From Ciona savignyi (taxonomy: Eukaryota > Chordata > Ascidiacea > Phlebobranchia > Cionidae): a stretch of DNA of 64,000 bases. Position 1 is the first letter of the stretch; each line of letters starts with the position of its first letter. Below, one piece after another: positions 37,401-49,865 of this stretch. Both the position numbers and the translations under genes were made by a program. The stretch spans positions 195,301-259,300 of the forward strand of contig CH003049.1 in NCBI GenBank assembly GCA_000149265.1, given 5' to 3'. A model generated the notes under the pieces. It searched no databases. It saw only the letters and a program-made list of their open reading frames with translations, and was not told where the DNA came from.

Positions 37401-40400
37401 ATTGGCACAAAGTGTCTAATAGTCCAACATTTTGCCAAATCTGATCAAAATTAGAGCAGCCGTTCAAGCGCTATATGCCCCAAAAAGCTAATTTATTGGA
37501 AAACAAACCTTTTGGATTTAAACGTCTCAGGGGATTTCCCCTGGATTCATTACCCAAAATTTTGGTTTCTTCGTATCTAAACCATGTTCTCTTACAAATG
37601 TCAAATTTTCACTGCGATTCCATTATTCCCTTTGGCAGATGTCGGGGCGACATGGCATGCTTGTCACAATCATGATTTGAAAACAAAATCTTATTTTTAG
37701 GGTATTTCCCTAAGTACTTTTTTTATTTCTTCTAAGTGTTAAATCAGTGACTAATTCACTTACATTCCAGAAAATCTGATTCAAATTGGAGCAGCCGTTC
37801 AAGCGCTATGCCCCCAAAAAAGCTAATTCTTTAGGAAAAATACTGTTTTGGTTTTTAACGTCCCAGGGGAATTCCCCTGAATTTATAAACCAAAATTTTG
37901 GTTTTTGCATATCTATACCATGTTGTCTAAAACATGTTAAATTTTTATTGCGATTTCATTAGTCTTTCTGGTAGATGTCGTGGCGATATGGCATGACTGT
38001 CACAATCATGATTTGAGAACAAAATCTTATTTTTTAGGGTATTTCCCCGGGTAATTTTTTTATTTCTTTTAACTGTTAAATCAGTGCCTAATGCACTTAC
38101 ATTTCAGAAAAAACTGATTTAAATTGTAACATCCGTTCAAGCGTTATGCCCAAAAAAGTCAATTTTTTTAGAAAAAAATACCGTTTTGGTTTGTAACGTC
38201 ACAGGGGAATTCCCCTGGATTTATTACCCAACATTTTGGTTTCTGTATATCTAGACCATGTTGTCTAACAAATACCAAAGTTTGATTGCGATTACATTTT
38301 TCCTTCTGGTAGATGTCGGGGCGACATGGCGTGCTTGTCACATTCATGATTTGAGAACAAAATCTTATTGTTTAGGGTATTTCCCTAGGTAAATTTTTTA
38401 TTTCTTCTAAGTGTTAAATCAGTGACTAATGCACTTACAGTTTACCAAATCTGATTCAAATTGGAGTTGTTGGAGTTGTCGTTCAAGCGCTATGCCTAAA
38501 ATAGCTATTTTTTTAGAACAAAAACACCGTTTTGGTTTTTAACGTCCCAGGGAAATTCCCCTGGTTTTATCTCCCAAAATGTTGGTTTCTGTTCATCTAG
38601 ACCATGTTGTCTAACAAATGGCGAAGTTTCATTGCGATTCTATTCTTTCTTCTGGTAGATGTCGGGGCGACATGCCATGCCTGTCAAACGTTTGACGAAA
38701 AAAAAGAAAAAAAAAAAAACGGACAAAAACAATATGTGTTTCATTTTTCCAAATGGGACCCATAAATATATTATAATTTATAAACAAAAAAGGTTTCAAT
38801 GACAAGCCCATCATCCTTAAACTGTTATTTTGCCAAATTGGTATGCGATTGATACATATTTCGATTTCTATACAAAAAAATGTATTAGTAACCAGTCTAT
38901 TATTGGTTCGAAACTTAGGCCAGTAAAAGAACATAAAATAAATCTATCAGAAATTTGTCCTGTTCATGTGTCGTGATTTGATTCCTTTGCAATTTTTCAT
39001 ACTGGGGCAAAAAATGAATAAACTAAAACTAAACTAAAAAACCATACCTTTTCGTATTCTTCTATCGTGGCGCGCATTTGTTTGTAATTCTCGCTGCAGC
39101 AAAAGCCAATGAAGTCAAACCGTGGTGTGTCAGTGCCACGGAATTGGGTGAAAGTATCGTTGATTTCCATGGCTGTGTCGCGTGCTTTAGCCGTGTTTAC
39201 AAGAGTACTTCCTCCCCTTTTAGCCTGTAATATAGTTGAAAAAAGTATTTAAATTCGGATTTTATGAGTTTAACTTAATTTTTATTCGAAAATTTAAAGC
39301 ATTTTATGTTGAATTAACAGTGCTTCCTCTTTTATCCTGTAATATAGTTGAAAAAATAATTTAAATTCGGATTTTATGAGTTTAACTTAATTTTTATTCG
39401 AAAATTTAAAGCATATTATGCTCAACTAACAGTGCTTTCTCCTCTTTTAGCCTGTAATATAGTTAAATAAAAAGAATTTAGATTGGGATTTTATGGATTT
39501 AACTTATTTTTTTATTGAAAGGTTGCAGGTGCGAAATTGGTTGCTAGCTAGTCGGTTGTGTCCTTGGGCAAGGCACTTTACGGACATTGCCTGAACCCAG
39601 CGGATTAATGGGTTCTACTATATTAAAGGAACGAATGTATCATATTCAACACACTGCAATAGCTCCGGTAACCCGACGATGGGCGCGAGGTAATCTGACG
39701 ATTGCCCGAGTGTTAACCCCCTTGGTTTTCCCATTCACGGGATAAACATGAATATCCTATCCTATCCTATCCTAATTTATATCCGCATTTTAAGAATTTA
39801 AACACATTTTTAATCGAAAATTTAAAGTATTTTTTGTTGAATTAACAGAATTTAGAATCATAATTTGTAGCTTTAAGACTAATTTTCATTAGCAAATTAT
39901 GGATTAAACTGAATTATTTTCGCGATGTATGGGTTATAATTAAATTTTCATTAGCCATTTATGGTTTTAAACAGAATTAATAACTGAAGTCTCATAAGTA
40001 TTTTATGGCTTTAAGCTGAATTTGCATTTGCAATTTATAATTTAACACGGTTAATATGTTTGACAGTTAAATTTCACAGGCGCTGTTACGTTTAATAATT
40101 TACCCATATAATCGTGGTGATATAAAGACTGTATAAGTTTTATATTAATAACCGTTTTCTTGAAAGAAAAAATATCGTAGCGGTAAAATGATTGCGTTAT
40201 TCACAAAAAAAACGCCCGTTAAACAAACTTTGTAAGAGAGGATTATATAACCAAATTGTTCATTCTACAAAAAACAATAAATGCTTTGCAGAGTGGCAAT
40301 TATATCAAGTATAGAATAGGATAGGATATTCATCTTTATCCCCGTGAATGGGAAAACCAAGGGGGTTAACACACGGGCAATCGTCAGATCACCTCGCGCC

Positions 40401-43400
40401 TATCGTCGGGTTACCGGAGCTATTGCAGTGTGTGTAATATGATAGACACGTTCCTTCAATTTGTAGAACCCATTAATCCGCTGGGTTCAGACAATGTCCG
40501 TAAAGTGCCTTGCCCAAGGACACAACCGACTAGCTAGCGACCAGTTTCGCACCTGCAACCTTTAAGTAAAGTGTATCACATTTTTACTGTTTTTAAATGT
40601 GGTTGAAACTTATTTTAACGGTTGATACTAATTTTCGCATTGAAACTTATATTAACGTGAAACTTATATTTACGTGAAACGTATATTTACGTGAAACGTA
40701 TATTTACGTGAAACGTATATTTACGTGAAACGTATATTCACGTGAAACTTATATCCACGTGAAACGTATATTTCCGTGAAACCTGTATTAACGTAAAACT
40801 TATATTCACATTGAAATTTATATTTTCGGCTGAAAATTATATTCGACTTAATCGGGAATACGAATGCAAAGATTTTATATTCTTAGAAGTGTTAAAACAT
40901 TTTCCAATTCATCTTTTTGGTTTGATTAATCAGAAGTAAAAATATTTTAGATTTACGACACAAATACTACGAAATGTAAACTGTATAACCTCGTGGGTTT
41001 TTATATGTTTATCTTATATTTGAATAAAATATGAGCCAATTTCGTTGACCTTTGTCGTTTCTTTCGCAAAGATATAAAACGGGTTCAGCGGCTATAACAT
41101 TCAAACCTGTTGATATTATAAGATCCAAAGGTGCCTGTGCAAATACCGGTCTCTGAAAATTATTTAGGGAATAAAAAGACGAGCTGTAAAATGTCATAAA
41201 TTATTTAACAAATTGTTTGTCTCGCATACCAGGCGTTGTAAAATACAGGGTGGTTTTAAAACAAAGTGGCATTAATATTCATTTATTTTAAATTGAGGTT
41301 ATAGGAGCTTTATATGACCGGCCGAAGCGCTTGGTGGGTTATTGCGCGGCTTTTCAGCCTAAGTGTTAACTGTAAAAAAATTACATGATTAGATTAGACA
41401 CATTATTAAACTTCCATGGATTATGGACGGAATTTTTAATTCACATTGTTATTGAACGCTCGTTCTGTGGGTATGTTGTAATTGTGCACAGTTTGTTGCA
41501 AATTAAGGCGGTTTCTATTTTTGAAAATGGCTATTATTCCCTGTAAAGTTTTTATGAATTTTTAATGTCAAAATTGGGGTTTAAATAGACATCGCCCGTC
41601 GTAAAGCTTTTCTAAAGCAACAGTTAACGTGCATCACTCGATGGTGGGTATATCGCATTACGGTAATGTTTTGTAATCCATGGAAGAATCATGCTTAATT
41701 CTAGTGGATAAAAAAACGCATGGATGATATTATAGAGACAATCGTTTGATTATTATAGATTAGAATAGGATTTTCATATTTATCACGTCAGTAAATAAAA
41801 ATGAATTAAGCAACGGATAAAACATAATCATTCAATTATTATTGAATAAATTGGGCCAACAACAAATGCGTTATTTTAAATCAATGATGGGCCCGCACCT
41901 AGGACTGTGTTTATACATAATTTGTATATTTATAAGTCTCCCTAACCATTCTGGCATACGACCGTCTACTGTATTTTAACTCAATACAGATTTAAACAAT
42001 TAATCTCCAAAAATTCCTAATCATACGATAAAAAAGATCTCACCCGGCTGAGAGGATACACGAATTTGCGGAAGTCGCCACTGGTATCGTCCGCTATGTC
42101 ATCCTCAAGCGATACCCTGAACCTCTTCAAGTAATCTTCTCTGATGAGGTTCATGTGTTCCATCGAGCGTGTTAGAAGAATTTCAACCAGTGACTGTTTT
42201 TAGGGTGAATATATTAGGCATTAGGTAGAATATAATGTATAGCAAGTTATTATAGCCATAGGATAGAATATAAGGCATATTAAGTAATAATAGGCATATA
42301 ATAATATATAAGGAATAAAGCAAAAAATTAAATAGGATAGGATAGGTTATTCATGTTTATCACCGTAATTAGAAAAACCAAGGGAGATAACACACGGACA
42401 ACCATACCACCTCGCGCCCAACGTCGGGTTACCGGGGCTATTTCAATGTGATTTGTATGATTTGGCAAGACCAATTGGGCATACAATGTAATACAAGTCA
42501 TATGCAGCATAGGGTAGAATCTAAGACATTTTTGCCATAGGATAGAATATTTGTTAGACACAGTATAGAATAGTAGGCTTTAACGTTTTTTCTTGTAAAA
42601 ACGTAATCGACATTAGCAAATAAGATTTAAACATACACATTAGCAATAAGATTAAAACATACACCGATGTCACTGGATTATGCATATGTCTGTGGCCAGA
42701 AAACGTAGGCGTGGTTATAACATAACGTACGGTACGAAACACCGAATACTAACCAAAGACTGTATTGGTCAATAAGTAATCACAAGGTATTTGACATGTA
42801 ATTAAAAATAAGTCGAATCTAATTCTAACGAATTGACGTTTTTAGTTTATCAAATCATAAATTTTAACATGGTTTATTTTACTTTTCTATTACTTTTATT
42901 GAATTTATTATATTAATTCGTGTCGCGGATGGATATATAAGAAACATGTTTTACAGTCGGCAAAAATGTTAAGGTACTCTAAGAGTAAGACTTTGTACTA
43001 CTTTAAATGTTAAAAGTGTATAAAAGGTGGTTGTGGAGTTATTAAGATTTGGATTGTGACTTCTGAGTAAATTTTAAATTAGTTTAAATCAATTTCAAGA
43101 AAAGGTTAAATTGAAATCGCATGTCCAGGAATGTATGTTCTTCAAGAGACTCGTTGTTTTATCAAAGATAAGGCAAAGGTAAGATATTTTAAAAGGCACA
43201 TTACGAACTTTGGCAGAATACCTTTCTTTATTTACGGGTATGAAATATGCAACGGGTGTTACAACAGATTACGTAATGTACCTTTTGCACAATCAATTAG
43301 CCAGCGACTTGTTTAAATTTCACCACCTTTAACCTTAAGTTCTTACATGCTATAAGCTATCCGGTCGGACAATATGTTGAACCCTAATTGGCACACGCTT

Positions 43401-46400
43401 AGTTAATTTAATCTTACATTCGTCCGAAATTTCCCAAGGGTTGTTGTAAATACGCGCTTTATTGATTATAATTAGACATAATCATCTCAACGTGAAAAAT
43501 CTGTTAGGTTTGTAATTGTGCCTTGTTAGTTGTGTAACCTTAATGAATCTTTATTAATTTTGTATGCTCATCATCTTAGCCGAAACAATGCGTGTGCAAG
43601 GCTTGCTTCTTGATAAGTGATTGTAGATAGAATATTTATGATTATCCCTTTGAATAGGAAAACCAAGGTGGTTAACACACGGGCAATCGTCAAATCACCT
43701 CTCCCACCGTTGGGTTACCGGGGCTATTGCAGTGCGTTGTGTATGATTCACACGTTCCTTCAATTTAGTATAACCCATTAATACGCTGGGTTCGGACAAT
43801 GTCCGTCAAGTGCTTTGCCTAAGGACACAACCAACTAGCTAGCGACCTGATTCGTACATACAACCTTTGTTAATGCTTATTGCTTCGACACTGCTACATT
43901 TAAATATTCTTAATAAAATACAGTCACGGCCGATACATCTTCGGTTTCAGAAAATTGTTGCAAGTTAATTTTATTAAAATGCATGTCAAACCAAGTCGCC
44001 GTTAATGCCTTAGATTTTTCGATGGTACATTGTTCTGACGTAAAATCAATTTAATAGATAATACAGGGATGATAACCGGCGTATGCATTTGTAAGAAGTC
44101 ATTACAGCTTGTCAACCCTTGAATATTATTTATTTATAATTCATTTAAATTCGAATCATGATTAAGCTTTGGCTAGCCGTGACTTAGATTTGTTTTTTTA
44201 TGGTTTACTTTACTTCCATTACGGAATTATAAACAGTATAACTTATTAAACATATTGAAGAGACTTGCTGCGGAATTATTTTTCTTTTTGTTACAATAAA
44301 CTGGATATGTTATCATATTTATCACCAAGTATAAGAAAATAATGTTAATATGACTCGTGTGTTTGTATGTTTCCCATATGTCTTTACTAGTGCATACTTG
44401 AGCTATGGTAATGTTAAGTGCAACGGAGAGTGTCCATCAATTTTACTAAAACAATTTAATTTTATTCGTCAGCACTACATTGTTTTAACCGTGCCAAGTT
44501 TCGAACCCATGATGAGCTCTACATGAAGACCGTTTTTTTGTGTATAGAAGTCGGTATGTATTGGTCGCGTTTACCATTTGGCCACACGACCGTGCATCAT
44601 TAGCTAATGTGTTGAGTGTAAAGTACATCCATCAAACAGCCACAACTTTCGGTTTTGCCATCCTTAAAAGCGACGTACTAACTTACCAAGATATTCGATA
44701 GAAAAAATAATATCATAGATAAAAAAGATTAACCTTTTCATCGGTTCCCAATCCTTTGACTGATGCCTTTAAACAGTGCGTGTCAAACTCGACGGGGGGC
44801 ATGAGTAATGCTTGCAATAGTTGTTTGAAGTCAAAGGACAGTCGAATCATTAACTGTGATTTAAACTCTTTGACCAGGTCCTGAAATAATCCAAATTTTT
44901 TATTGGTCCAAAACTTATGATAGACTCGTCACTAGGACCGTTTTTTTTTATAAGAGTCGGTATATGTATCGGTCGCGTTAACCATTTGGGCACACGACCG
45001 TACAAATACTCCATTTTTGTGTAAATATTAGTGGCAAAAAATATTTCTATGAGTGTATTTCTGGTCATGCATTGTACATATACGACATTACTAAGTTTAA
45101 TATTAAAAAAAAAAAAATAATTCATTTTTATTCACACGTGTTAAAGAACCAACTCATCAGGTCAACAACGTAATATTCTAAGTTTTTTTTTTTTGAGAGA
45201 TAGGAAGGCTCTATTTGAATAAGTTGAAAGAATAAGTTAAATTGATTTGGAAGAATCGACCAGTTTATACGAATTACCAAATCAAATGTTTTAAACTTGA
45301 TTGCTTGACACAAGTTACAAGAGATAAGATTAATCTATACTATTGCAAACCAGCGAAAAAAATATACCAGCAATCGCGTATATGTGTGTTCAGGTAGAAA
45401 AGTATATTTTGTCCTTATCATTTAAATAATGCGATCGATTCATATACACTACAGTATACCTCACATTTTACTCAAACAGATCTATTAAAAAATTTAAAAG
45501 TCGTACAAGTCGAAAAAAATCCTGTAAAGTATAAAACAGAGTTTGGAAAGTCGAAGTAAATACTTATCTACCTTAAAATATATTTAATACTATTTTTTTG
45601 CTGTCTTTAATATGTAAGTAAATCTTGCCTTTGTTTGTCGTGAATTTATCAGTGGGACCCAGTTAATCAATTTCAATTAACTTAAACTTGAAAGGAACAC
45701 CATGATTAGGTGGTCAACAAAAAATATATATATTTGGTAAAGTTTCGTTTATATTTATATTACTGGTAATTATGGATTGCACATGATGATGACTACTAAT
45801 TCAGCTGTAAAATAAGATTTATTACTGATATATATTCGGAAAATAAACCAAATTGCTAGCACGTTTACATAAAGTTACATGCAAGTTGCCAAAAAGCACA
45901 ATGTTATCAAAAAAAGCTAATGGTTTTTATAATTTAAAAAAATATCAATAAAATTAGTCAGTGTCTTAAATATTTGGTTACAGACAGAAATTAATTGACA
46001 TTTAGTGCACTAACCTTTCTGTAGATTTTATTAAACTGTCGCTTTATTTCTTGTCTTTGTTTATTGCTACATGACGTCATAATCTCAATTATGACGTTTT
46101 CGTCTGTGCCTGAAATTTAAAAAAAAAATGGAAATCAACCAAAAAATAACAATATTTCAAAACATGACCTTATTAATCACACAACATTATAAAAATCATT
46201 AAAGTTAATTAATAATTTAATCCTAATTGATTTCGGATTTGGAGATATCTAATTAATCCATCCTGTCACGTGTTACTTGACGTTTGGTTTGATCCCAGAT
46301 CATGCTTCATTGTTCACATTGTGACATCATAAACCCATCCATATTAATTATTTAACGGCTTCTATGAACGAAAATTTGGTATGTTTTTATCAAAGGCTTT

Positions 46401-46887
46401 GTGGCTTACTGGCAATGTTTTATGTTTGTACAGAGCTTAATTTTATTATTCTGTGGTTATCAAAGGCAATGTGGACATTGCCTAGTTAAACCAAGTCGAA
46501 AAATGGGTTGGTAAAACTGTAACAATATACCTATCGTTATCAACACGTTAGCTCCAATTTCCAACAGTACATACAAGGACTTAAAGATTTCCCGTGCAAT
46601 AACGCTCCTTTTGTTTTACCCGAGTAAGACAAGTTTATTCTAAGATATTAAACTTATCTTCAGGTTGAAATAATATTTATGGACGAAAGTGTGAAAATAC
46701 GGGATAGAGGTGGGAATTTAGTGAGCATATATTCAAATAGAGTTTACTAGCAAAATTGAAAAAATATAAACAGTGTATATATGAAGACAAACGAGTACTT
46801 ACCAATGCCATCTACGGCTTTGAACAGGGCATGCGCAAAGTCTACAGCATCAAAATTCGGGTTGTCTGTAATGGTTGCTCCAGACAT
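34438..46887 (-). CDS. Annexin (7 exons, complete, 328 aa)
   Basis: Calcium-dependent phospholipid-binding protein of the annexin family, cytosolic and membrane-associating. Exons on the minus strand: 46887-46803 (start MSGATITDNPNF), 46109-46015, 44880-44734, 42193-42044, 39224-39048, 35279-35091, 34581-34438 (stop TGA). Phases are consistent and the total is 329 codons with stop, close to the usual 310-330 of a short-headed annexin. Repeat 1 has KAVDGIGTDENVIIEIM, repeat 2 KGLGTDEK...SLVEILLTRS with DDTSGDFRK, and these keep the GxGTD calcium-loop motif. Repeat 3 has QFRGTDT. Repeat 4 has EGIATNDEALIRIIVSRSE, with GIAT in place of GxGT and HTSRQF in place of the usual acidic cap. The N-terminal head is only about 13 residues, with no obvious S100-binding helix. 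Which vertebrate annexin it corresponds to cannot be told from this. Confidence 0.92.
35405..35525 (-). repeat. SINE B copy
   Basis: AAGTTTCGAATTAATGATGG, AATCGGTGTATGAATTGCCA and CGTTAACCATTTAGCCACAC. It lies about 125 bases from annexin exon 6, on its 5' side. Confidence 0.55.
36580..36870 (+). repeat. Cluster of three SINE B copies
   Basis: Copies begin near 36583 (CCGAATGGTTAACGCGACCG), 36705 (CACAGAATCATTAACGATTG) and 36830 (GCCTAATGGTTAAGGGGACA). The first two continue to TTCGAAACTTAGCCCAGTAA and a weaker match, and the third is cut off by the start of the palindrome-monomer element. All lie in an annexin intron. Confidence 0.6.
36868..38770 (+). repeat. Palindrome-monomer element, longest copy
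   Basis: About 1.9 kb. A unique left part (CTAGAGAGTGTCAACCACGT ... GCATAAACGCATGGGTCCC) is followed by about five tandem monomers of about 337 bp. Landmarks GATGTCGGGGCGACAT or close variants stand near 37635, 37972, 38310 and 38653, and CAGGGGAATTCCCCTGG-like palindromes near 37866, 38206 and 38550. The right end is A-rich with ACGGACAAAAACAATATGTG and CCAAATGGGACCCATAA. It has no coding frame and lies in an annexin intron. Confidence 0.8.
38820..38940 (+). repeat. SINE B copy
   Basis: GCCAAATTGGTATGCGATTG, ATACATATTTCGATTTCTAT, then TTGGTTCGAAACTTAGGCCA. It directly follows the long element. Confidence 0.6.
39207..39470 (-). repeat. Triplicated splice-acceptor segment of annexin exon 5
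   Basis: A unit of about 105-110 bp occurs three times, starting at 39207, 39321 and 39431. Read on the minus strand, each holds CTATATTACAGG followed by the first codons of exon 5 (AAAAG(G/A)GGAGGAAGTACT-like). Only the copy at 39224 is followed by the whole exon. Confidence 0.75.
39518..39772 (+). repeat. SINE A copy
   Basis: Starts at GAAAGGTTGCAGGTGCGAAA, lacking the A-box head, and ends with three TATCC pentamers (ATCCTATCCTATCCTATCC). Body very close to consensus. Confidence 0.75.
40315..40563 (-). repeat. SINE A, head truncated
   Basis: Tail GAATAGGATAGGATATTCAT to CACCTGCAACCTTTAAG. Very close to the copy at 39518, but opposite in orientation and truncated at nearly the same point. 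Confidence 0.75.
40654..40800. repeat. Minisatellite, 17-bp unit
   Basis: ACGTGAAACGTATATTT and variants repeat about eight to nine times in an annexin intron. Variants carry CTTATATCC or TATTCACG, so the edges are older than the middle. Confidence 0.85.
42335..42480 (-). repeat. SINE A, 3' part
   Basis: Tail AATAGGATAGGATAGGTTAT to TTACCGGGGCTATTTCAATG; head absent. Confidence 0.6.
43627..43870 (-). repeat. SINE A copy
   Basis: Degenerate tail GATAGAATATTTATGATTAT; body to AACTAGCTAGCGACCTGATT and TACAACCTTTG. In an annexin intron. Confidence 0.65.
44490..44592 (-). repeat. SINE B, near full length
   Basis: GTGCCAAGTTTCGAACCCAT, GAAGACCGTTTTTTTGTGTA, then ATTGGTCGCGTTTACCATTT and GGCCACACGACC. 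About 140 bases beyond the 3' (donor) end of annexin exon 3. Confidence 0.65.
44893..45003 (-). repeat. SINE B next to an annexin acceptor
   Basis: TTTATTGGTCCAAAACTTAT ... TCGGTATATGTATCGGTCGC and GGGCACACGACCG. It begins about 15-20 bases from the start of annexin exon 3 (44880) and may supply part of its branch-point region. Confidence 0.6.
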
Positions 46888-47029
46888 AGTGTATACTGAC
46901 CGCAACTACACCTAAACTTTAATAAATATTTAATTACTTTGCGTGCTAGAAACGCGTATTAATTGCATTATGGTGTTAAATCCGTTTAGATGTTAACTGC
47001 AACTGTTTTTAGAAAAAGAAAATGTTTTT

Positions 47030-47185
47030 GTCGTTTGGCTTTTTGGTTTAGTGCGTCGCCTTTTAACCGTAGCTTTGAAACTGCTGGCTTAGTAGTCAAT
47101 TGTGTCCTTGCGCAAGACACTTAGCGGACATTGCAAGGACTCTGTGGACTAATGGGTTCTACTAAAACTAAAGTAACGTTTCAAC
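47030..47185 (+). repeat. SINE A, 5' part
   Basis: TTTGGCTTTTTGGTTTAGTG through GTGTCCTTGCGCAAGACACT to CTAATGGGTTCTACT; the 3' part is replaced. Upstream flank of the annexin gene. Confidence 0.5.
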
Positions 47186-49455
47186 CATAAACAACTAGAA
47201 ATGATCTGAACCAGTTTTAATTCTAAAATTATTCTAGAATCAATAGTTTCGAATCTATAAATGCGAACCTCTCTGAAATACGGATAAAAAGGTTAGAGAA
47301 AAAGTAATTTTCGTTCTATATTGACGACGATGTAAAATTTTAATTCGATTATAATTACTACAACTATTACACAAATAATGTATAATTTTATAATTTTAAA
47401 TTGACATCTTTATGTACAACACATAATATTAGCCCCTGTAACCTGACGATGGACGCGGTGTAAACATTTGCCGTATATATTTGATCAATTGTTATTTTAA
47501 CCATGTCCTATCGCTATTTTGCAGCTAACTGTGTTATCCTTAGCCCAAACCTGAAAACTGTCTTTGCCCAACTTGCCAATAAATAGAATTCAATCATCTG
47601 TAAAATACCAGTCGCGCAACCCCAATCCACTAAACCGAAACGCAAGCCACACGAGAAATACATAATTTAGAAGTATTTTTTATCAGTTTATGTACAATTT
47701 ACTGCTGTAAAACTTTAGCAACACATAATCCAGAACTACTTTTTAACAGTTAATAAAGAAATTGCTGATGTAAATTCAAAAAAGATATAATTCAGAATTA
47801 ATTTTTTACTCTTAATTTAGTTAATGGCCACATTTAAAATTCCTAATTGTTTTATGCTCGTATTTTTGAATTGTTTTCGCCGTAAGCTTCTGGTGATAGC
47901 GATTCAAAATCGACCATCACTGTAAATTAAGTTTGAAAGATATCGGACGTTACGTTTTCTTCCTTTTTCTATTTTAAGCTGCTCCACGCTTTATTTAATA
48001 CTCATTGAAGTAATTAAATGCATAAAAAGCAACCGCTTCACAATTTCTTCAAATATTTAATACTTAAGTTACAATTTTTCCTAAGGATTTCAATATTTTT
48101 CCAAATACTGTTTTCTGTGTTGATACTATTTCTAAAAAAGCATTTTGTAAAAATAATATTTTTCTGGCAAGACCTTGCTGTCTAAGTCTCACCTGCACAC
48201 CATCATTTGTGACGACACAAACGGTCAGTGAATAATGCCTTTTTCTTTCAAAATCAATATGTGTATACGAGAGAAGGTGGTTAATCTGACAGTGTAGCCT
48301 GGGAAAACATACATCTGTTTACCGCTGTTTTGCTACACTTTCGTCTCCTTATTGACGTAGGCTTTTACGGTTTGTTTATATGGCCATAGATAAGCTAATG
48401 TAGCGCAAAACATACCCGAAACTAGATTAGACCGTAGTCAAAATTTCGTGTTTACATAGTCGGCTTACATTCGAAAGCTCTTTTTGTATGACTTGTTTAC
48501 CAACCTTTGGAATTTCGAGCATTTAAATAGCAGTAGTCACTACGCAATTATATTGTAGTATATAGGTATGTTATTCCATATAGCGTTCAGAGTAAAACTA
48601 GTTAAAGCACAAGATTAGGTATGTGCTGTTGCCGTTGTTATTCTTCGCGCCTTTTTCATATGCGCACATAATGCCTAGTCAACTTCTCTTTACATGTCAT
48701 TTACATTTTTGGTTGTCATAATAACTTTCATAACACAATTGCTTTGCGCTTCTGAATATATTTTTTTAATTTAAATATCATACCATTAGTAAATTATGTA
48801 TAGCCAAGAGCAACCATATGCACAATATGCCTGGTAAGTGCGCTCTAACTGCGGTTTATGCATTAATGGTGCGCATAAGTGCTTCTACACGCGCTTTTAC
48901 TACCTTCCTACACGTTTTCTGATTATGAGACTGGGGATGGTGTATATATAGACCCTGAGCCAATATCACATAATGATGAAAACCGTAAATAGCGAGAGAG
49001 TCATATTGTTCAATGAACAAGTCAAATGCTAAGTCAACTGCACGCCCACGAATTTTCCTTTACGCTGTCACTTCGATTACACCGCTGATTCGAAGCCGGG
49101 ACAAAAAGGACGAACCGTTATTAATAGCATCATTGTTTTTCAGTCACTCTAAAAGTGCGATCACGCGGTAATCTGTGCATTATAGCTTTCTAAACACCGC
49201 CGTTACCCCTATATACAAGGCGATATAACTGATAATTCTATATAATTATCTCCCATATCATCTTGGAAACATATGTGGTGTTAATTAAAAACTGTTATTT
49301 TTTATTGGAGCCAGATTTCAAACTATCGGCTTCTGATTCTGGTTCCTTGGTGTTTATAAGTACTCACCGTATGGTTACCGGTGTTTATACGCGCCTACTG
49401 TCGGGCTACCGGAGCTATTACAGTGTGTTGTTTATAATTAGAATAGTGTAGGTCT

Positions 49456-49865
49456 GTAGGATATTCATGTTTATCCCCGTGAATGGGAAAATCAAAGGGG
49501 TTAACACACAGGTAATCGCCAGATCACATCGCGCCCATCGTCGGTTACTGGAGCTATTGCAGTGTGTGGTGTTTGATTCACACGTTTATGAAATTTGGTA
49601 TAAAAACCCAATAATCCGTTGGGTTCAGGCGGTCCGTTAAGTGGCTTGCCCAATGACCCAACCGACGAGTTAACGACCAGTTTCGTACCTGCAACATTTC
49701 GGTTGGAACGTGTAGCGCTAAACTACCAGACTAACCGGTCGGACTTTCACACGTTCCTTCAATTCAGAGACCTATTAATTCACTGGGTTCAGGTAATGTA
49801 GTTAAGTGCCTCGCCCAAAGATACAACCGACTAGCTAGCGACCAGTTTCGAACCTGTGCGCTGAG
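49456..49865 (-). repeat. Two SINE A copies in tandem
   Basis: First copy 49456-49742, from AGGATATTCATGTTTATCCC to ACTAACCGGTCGGAC. A second, 5'-half copy (49745-49865) lies directly against its head. Confidence 0.65.

Noticed and set aside
38629..38934. Minus-strand frame of 101 codons with a poly-Phe run
   Set aside because: Same element end as at 32.4 kb, read in the other direction.
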